From Microgenomates group bacterium (GTDB lineage: Bacteria; Patescibacteriota; Microgenomatia; UBA1406; GWC2-37-13), in contig JAPYWZ010000030.1 in assembly GCA_028276105.1 (NCBI GenBank), positions 1 to 7,398 of the forward strand: 7,398 nucleotides of DNA, in the 5' to 3' direction. Below are positions 4,957 through 7,398 of this stretch, in pieces. Each line of letters starts with the position of its first letter. Positions within the stretch are counted from its first letter, which is position 1. The position numbers and the translations under genes are program-made. The notes beneath the pieces are model-generated. The model made no database searches, was not told where the DNA came from, and saw only the letters and a list, made by a program, of their open reading frames with translations.

Positions 4957-7398
4957 ATGTTTAATTTTTTAAAAAAACTTTTTGATTATAATGAGAAAGA
5001 AATTAGACGGATCAAAAAAATCGTTGAGCAAATTAATAGCTTAGAAGATAAAGCTCGCGTTTTAAAAGACGAAGACTTTCCAAAAGAAACAGAAAGATTA
5101 AAAGAAGAAGTTTTGGAAAAAGGAAGGTCTTTAGATCAAATTCTTCCTTGGGCTTTTGCGTTGGTAAGAGAAGCAGCAAGAAGAGTTTTGGGGCAAAGGC
5201 ACTTTGATGTCCAGCTGATGGCCGGGGTGGCTTTACATGAGGGAAAAATTGCCGAACAAAAGACAGGGGAGGGGAAAACGCTTTCGGCAACAACCGCTTT
5301 ATATCTTAATGCTTTAACGGGAAAACCGGTGCATTTGGTAACCGTTAACGATTATCTTGCCCGCCGCGACTGTGGTTGGATGGGTGCTGTTTTTCATTTT
5401 TTGGGATTGAAAACTGCCGCAATTATTCCAGAAAAATCGTTTATTTTTGACCCAAATTTTACCGATTCTTCAGCTTTAGATTGGCGATTAAAACATCTTC
5501 GGCCAATTGGAAGAAAAGAAGCTTATCTTTCAGATATTGTTTATGGGGTAAATTCGGAGTTTGGTTTTGATTATCTTCGTGATAATATGGCCATGGACGT
5601 TAATGATGTTGTTCAGCGGGGGTTTTATTATGCAATTATTGATGAAGCGGACTCGGTTTTAATCGATGAGGCGCGAACACCTCATATCATTTCAGCGCCT
5701 TACGAAGAAGATGTTAGCCGTTACTATCAATTTGCAAAAATTGTTGAGTCTTTAGAAGAAAAAAAGGATTACTTGGTTGATGAAAAATTAAAAACGGCTA
5801 ATTTAACCGAGGCCGGGATTTTAAAAGTGGAAAAAATGTTGGGTATTGAGAATATTTATGAGAAAGATTATGATACTTTGTTTCATATTGAGGCGGCTTT
5901 GAAGGCAAAGACTTTGTTTAAAAAAGATCGCGATTATATTGTAAGAAATGGTGAAGTTGTTATTGTTGATGAGTTTACCGGTCGACTGCTTGAGGGGCGC
6001 AGATTTTCTGAGGGGATTCATCAAGCGATTGAAGCCAAAGAAGGGGTACCGATAAAACAAGAATCAAAGACGTTGGCAACCATTTCCCTTCAAAATTACT
6101 TTCGAATGTACGAAAAATTGGCCGGAATGACAGGAACGGCAGCAACCGAAGCCGAAGAGTTTCATAAAATTTACAATGTTGCGGTTGTGGTTATTCCCAC
6201 TCATAAACCGATGATTAGAGTTGATCATCCCGATGTCATTTATAAAACAGAAAAAGCAAAGTTTGCTGCCGTGGTTGAGGAGATTGCGAAAAATTATAAA
6301 ATTGGCCGGCCGGTTTTAGTGGGGACGACTTCCATTGAAAAAAACGAATATCTTTCTTTTTTGTTAAAAAAACGGGGGATTCCTCATCAAGTTTTAAACG
6401 CCAAACATCACGAAAAAGAAGCGGCTATTATCGCCCAAGCAGGAAAAATTGGAGCAGTGACAGTTGCCACCAATATGGCCGGAAGAGGGGTGGATATTAT
6501 TTTAGGTGGTCAACCACCGGAAGAGTTTTTAGAAGATGAGAAAAAAGATTATAAAGAAAAGTTAAGGCTTTGGCAAAAAGAGCATGAGAAAGTGGTAGAA
6601 TTGGGAGGTTTGTATGTTATTGGGACAGAAAAACATGAGGCAAGAAGGGTTGACAATCAGTTAAGAGGAAGAGCCGGTCGCCAAGGAGATCCCGGAGAGT
6701 CGCGTTTTTTTGTTTCTTTGGAAGATGACTTAATGCGAATTTTTGGTGGCGAGCAGATTTCAAGATTAATGACTTTTTTTAACTTTCCCGAAGATCAACC
6801 ACTTTCGCATCCGATGGTTTCGCGGGCGATTGAGCAGGCTCAGATTAAGGTGGAGGGTTTTAACTTTGATATTCGAAAACACTTGGTGGAGTTTGATGAT
6901 GTTTTAAATAAACAAAGAGAAATCATTTATGGACGAAGACGAAAGATTCTTTTTATAAAAGAAAGCGAAAAGTTAAAACAGTTAGTTTTTCAAATTTTTC
7001 TTGAGGAAATTAATCGCTTGGTGAATAATTTTTTTACTGTAAATGAAGTTTTAAATGAGGATAATTTAAAAAAATTAGTCGATGAGATTAATTTTATCTT
7101 TCCAGTTTCTTATAACGAAATAAAAGATTTGGTTGAGGTAAAAGAAGTTAAGAAATTGGTAGATTTTATTTTCCAAAAGATTAAAGAAGCTTATTTAAAA
7201 AATGAAAAAAAATTAGGTCCTCTTTGGCAAGAAATTACTAAATCACTATTGTTAAATACGATTGATTATTACTGGACAAAACATTTAACAGCAATTGAAG
7301 ATTTGCGGGAGGGAATCAATCTTTATGGCTATGCGCAAATTGATCCTTTGGTTGCTTATAAAAATAAGGCGTATATGATGTTTGAAAGACTTTTGGCA
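4957..7398 (+). CDS. secA: Preprotein translocase ATPase SecA (3' end beyond window)
   Basis: ATP-driven motor that pushes unfolded preproteins through the SecYEG channel at the inner face of the membrane. 814 codons are present and the frame is open at the window edge. Visible motifs: Walker A in AEQKTGEGKTLS (GEGKT 104-108), VTVNDYLARRD, EFGFDYLRDNM, and the Walker B/DEAD box IIDEADSVLIDEARTP (D229-D232). The preprotein cross-linking region follows, leading to GRRFSEGIHQAIEAKEG and LAGMTGTA (388-395). The second ATPase domain has TNMAGRGVDIILGG (from 505) and QLRGRAGRQGDPGESR (568-583). The helical scaffold and the IRA1-type hairpin WTKHLTAIEDLREG (from W773) come last, with GYAQIDPLVAYK. 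About 25 extra residues (near 5425-5510) precede the RKEAYLSDIVYG segment relative to E. coli SecA. The ATG at 4957 is forced by an in-frame TAA at 4930 with no other start between. The missing C-terminus would show whether a zinc-binding tail exists. Confidence 0.98.
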   Translation, partial: MFNFLKKLFDYNEKEIRRIKKIVEQINSLEDKARVLKDEDFPKETERLKEEVLEKGRSLDQILPWAFALVREAARRVLGQRHFDVQLMAGVALHEGKIAEQKTGEGKTLSATTALYLNALTGKPVHLVTVNDYLARRDCGWMGAVFHFLGLKTAAIIPEKSFIFDPNFTDSSALDWRLKHLRPIGRKEAYLSDIVYGVNSEFGFDYLRDNMAMDVNDVVQRGFYYAIIDEADSVLIDEARTPHIISAPYEEDVSRYYQFAKIVESLEEKKDYLVDEKLKTANLTEAGILKVEKMLGIENIYEKDYDTLFHIEAALKAKTLFKKDRDYIVRNGEVVIVDEFTGRLLEGRRFSEGIHQAIEAKEGVPIKQESKTLATISLQNYFRMYEKLAGMTGTAATEAEEFHKIYNVAVVVIPTHKPMIRVDHPDVIYKTEKAKFAAVVEEIAKNYKIGRPVLVGTTSIEKNEYLSFLLKKRGIPHQVLNAKHHEKEAAIIAQAGKIGAVTVATNMAGRGVDIILGGQPPEEFLEDEKKDYKEKLRLWQKEHEKVVELGGLYVIGTEKHEARRVDNQLRGRAGRQGDPGESRFFVSLEDDLMRIFGGEQISRLMTFFNFPEDQPLSHPMVSRAIEQAQIKVEGFNFDIRKHLVEFDDVLNKQREIIYGRRRKILFIKESEKLKQLVFQIFLEEINRLVNNFFTVNEVLNEDNLKKLVDEINFIFPVSYNEIKDLVEVKEVKKLVDFIFQKIKEAYLKNEKKLGPLWQEITKSLLLNTIDYYWTKHLTAIEDLREGINLYGYAQIDPLVAYKNKAYMMFERLLA

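Noticed and set aside
5033..5293. Open reading frame on the minus strand within secA
   Set aside because: It lies opposite conserved SecA motifs, including Walker A, and its protein has no recognisable features; it is a shadow of the real gene. The same applies to 5821-6060 minus.
1..7398. A new defence, mobile or biosynthetic system
   Set aside because: No transposase, integrase, nuclease, toxin-antitoxin, RNA gene or biosynthetic enzyme is visible; four of six genes are recognised housekeeping or export-fold families and the two unknowns look like small surface proteins.

Overview
The window is AT-rich (roughly one third G+C by eye) and tightly packed, and it uses TGA as an ordinary stop. 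The gene content is housekeeping: a short alanyl-tRNA synthetase without its C-terminal domain, a stand-alone NAD(P)HX dehydratase, small membrane-anchored accessory proteins and SecA. There are 7-bp-period AT-rich repeat arrays and no convincing Shine-Dalgarno sequence before any start. Together these point to a reduced-genome bacterium of the Candidate Phyla Radiation (Patescibacteria), perhaps Microgenomates. This placement is inference from gene style, not from a marker comparison.

Layout: two genes run leftward. They are alaS (841-2649) and, beyond an 86-bp gap with its own good promoter, an anchored DsbA-like thiol oxidoreductase (1-754, C-terminus cut by the window edge). A 161-bp divergent intergenic region (2650-2810) holds an AT heptamer array and an extended 38-bp dyad that covers the start codon of the first rightward gene. 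Four genes then run rightward: nnrD (2811-3770), an anchored Ig-like-domain protein (3774-4211), an exported two-repeat DUF5666-like protein (4208-4906), and secA (4957 to the window end, 814 codons present). The first three are separated by 3 bp and by a 4-bp ATGA overlap, so they look like one transcription unit. secA follows after 50 bp that contain a heptamer repeat and a possible -10 element.

How they fit together: SecA is the motor for export of proteins such as the DsbA-like enzyme and the two small anchored or secreted proteins beside it. The DsbA-like protein would introduce or shuffle disulfides on the outer face of the membrane. AlaRS and NnrD are cytoplasmic housekeeping functions.

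I found no clear candidate for an undescribed multi-gene system. The observations most worth checking are the frame-preserving heptamer array inside nnrD, the large dyad over the nnrD start, the shared 7-bp period of three unrelated repeat arrays, and the possible leaderless starts of alaS and secA.
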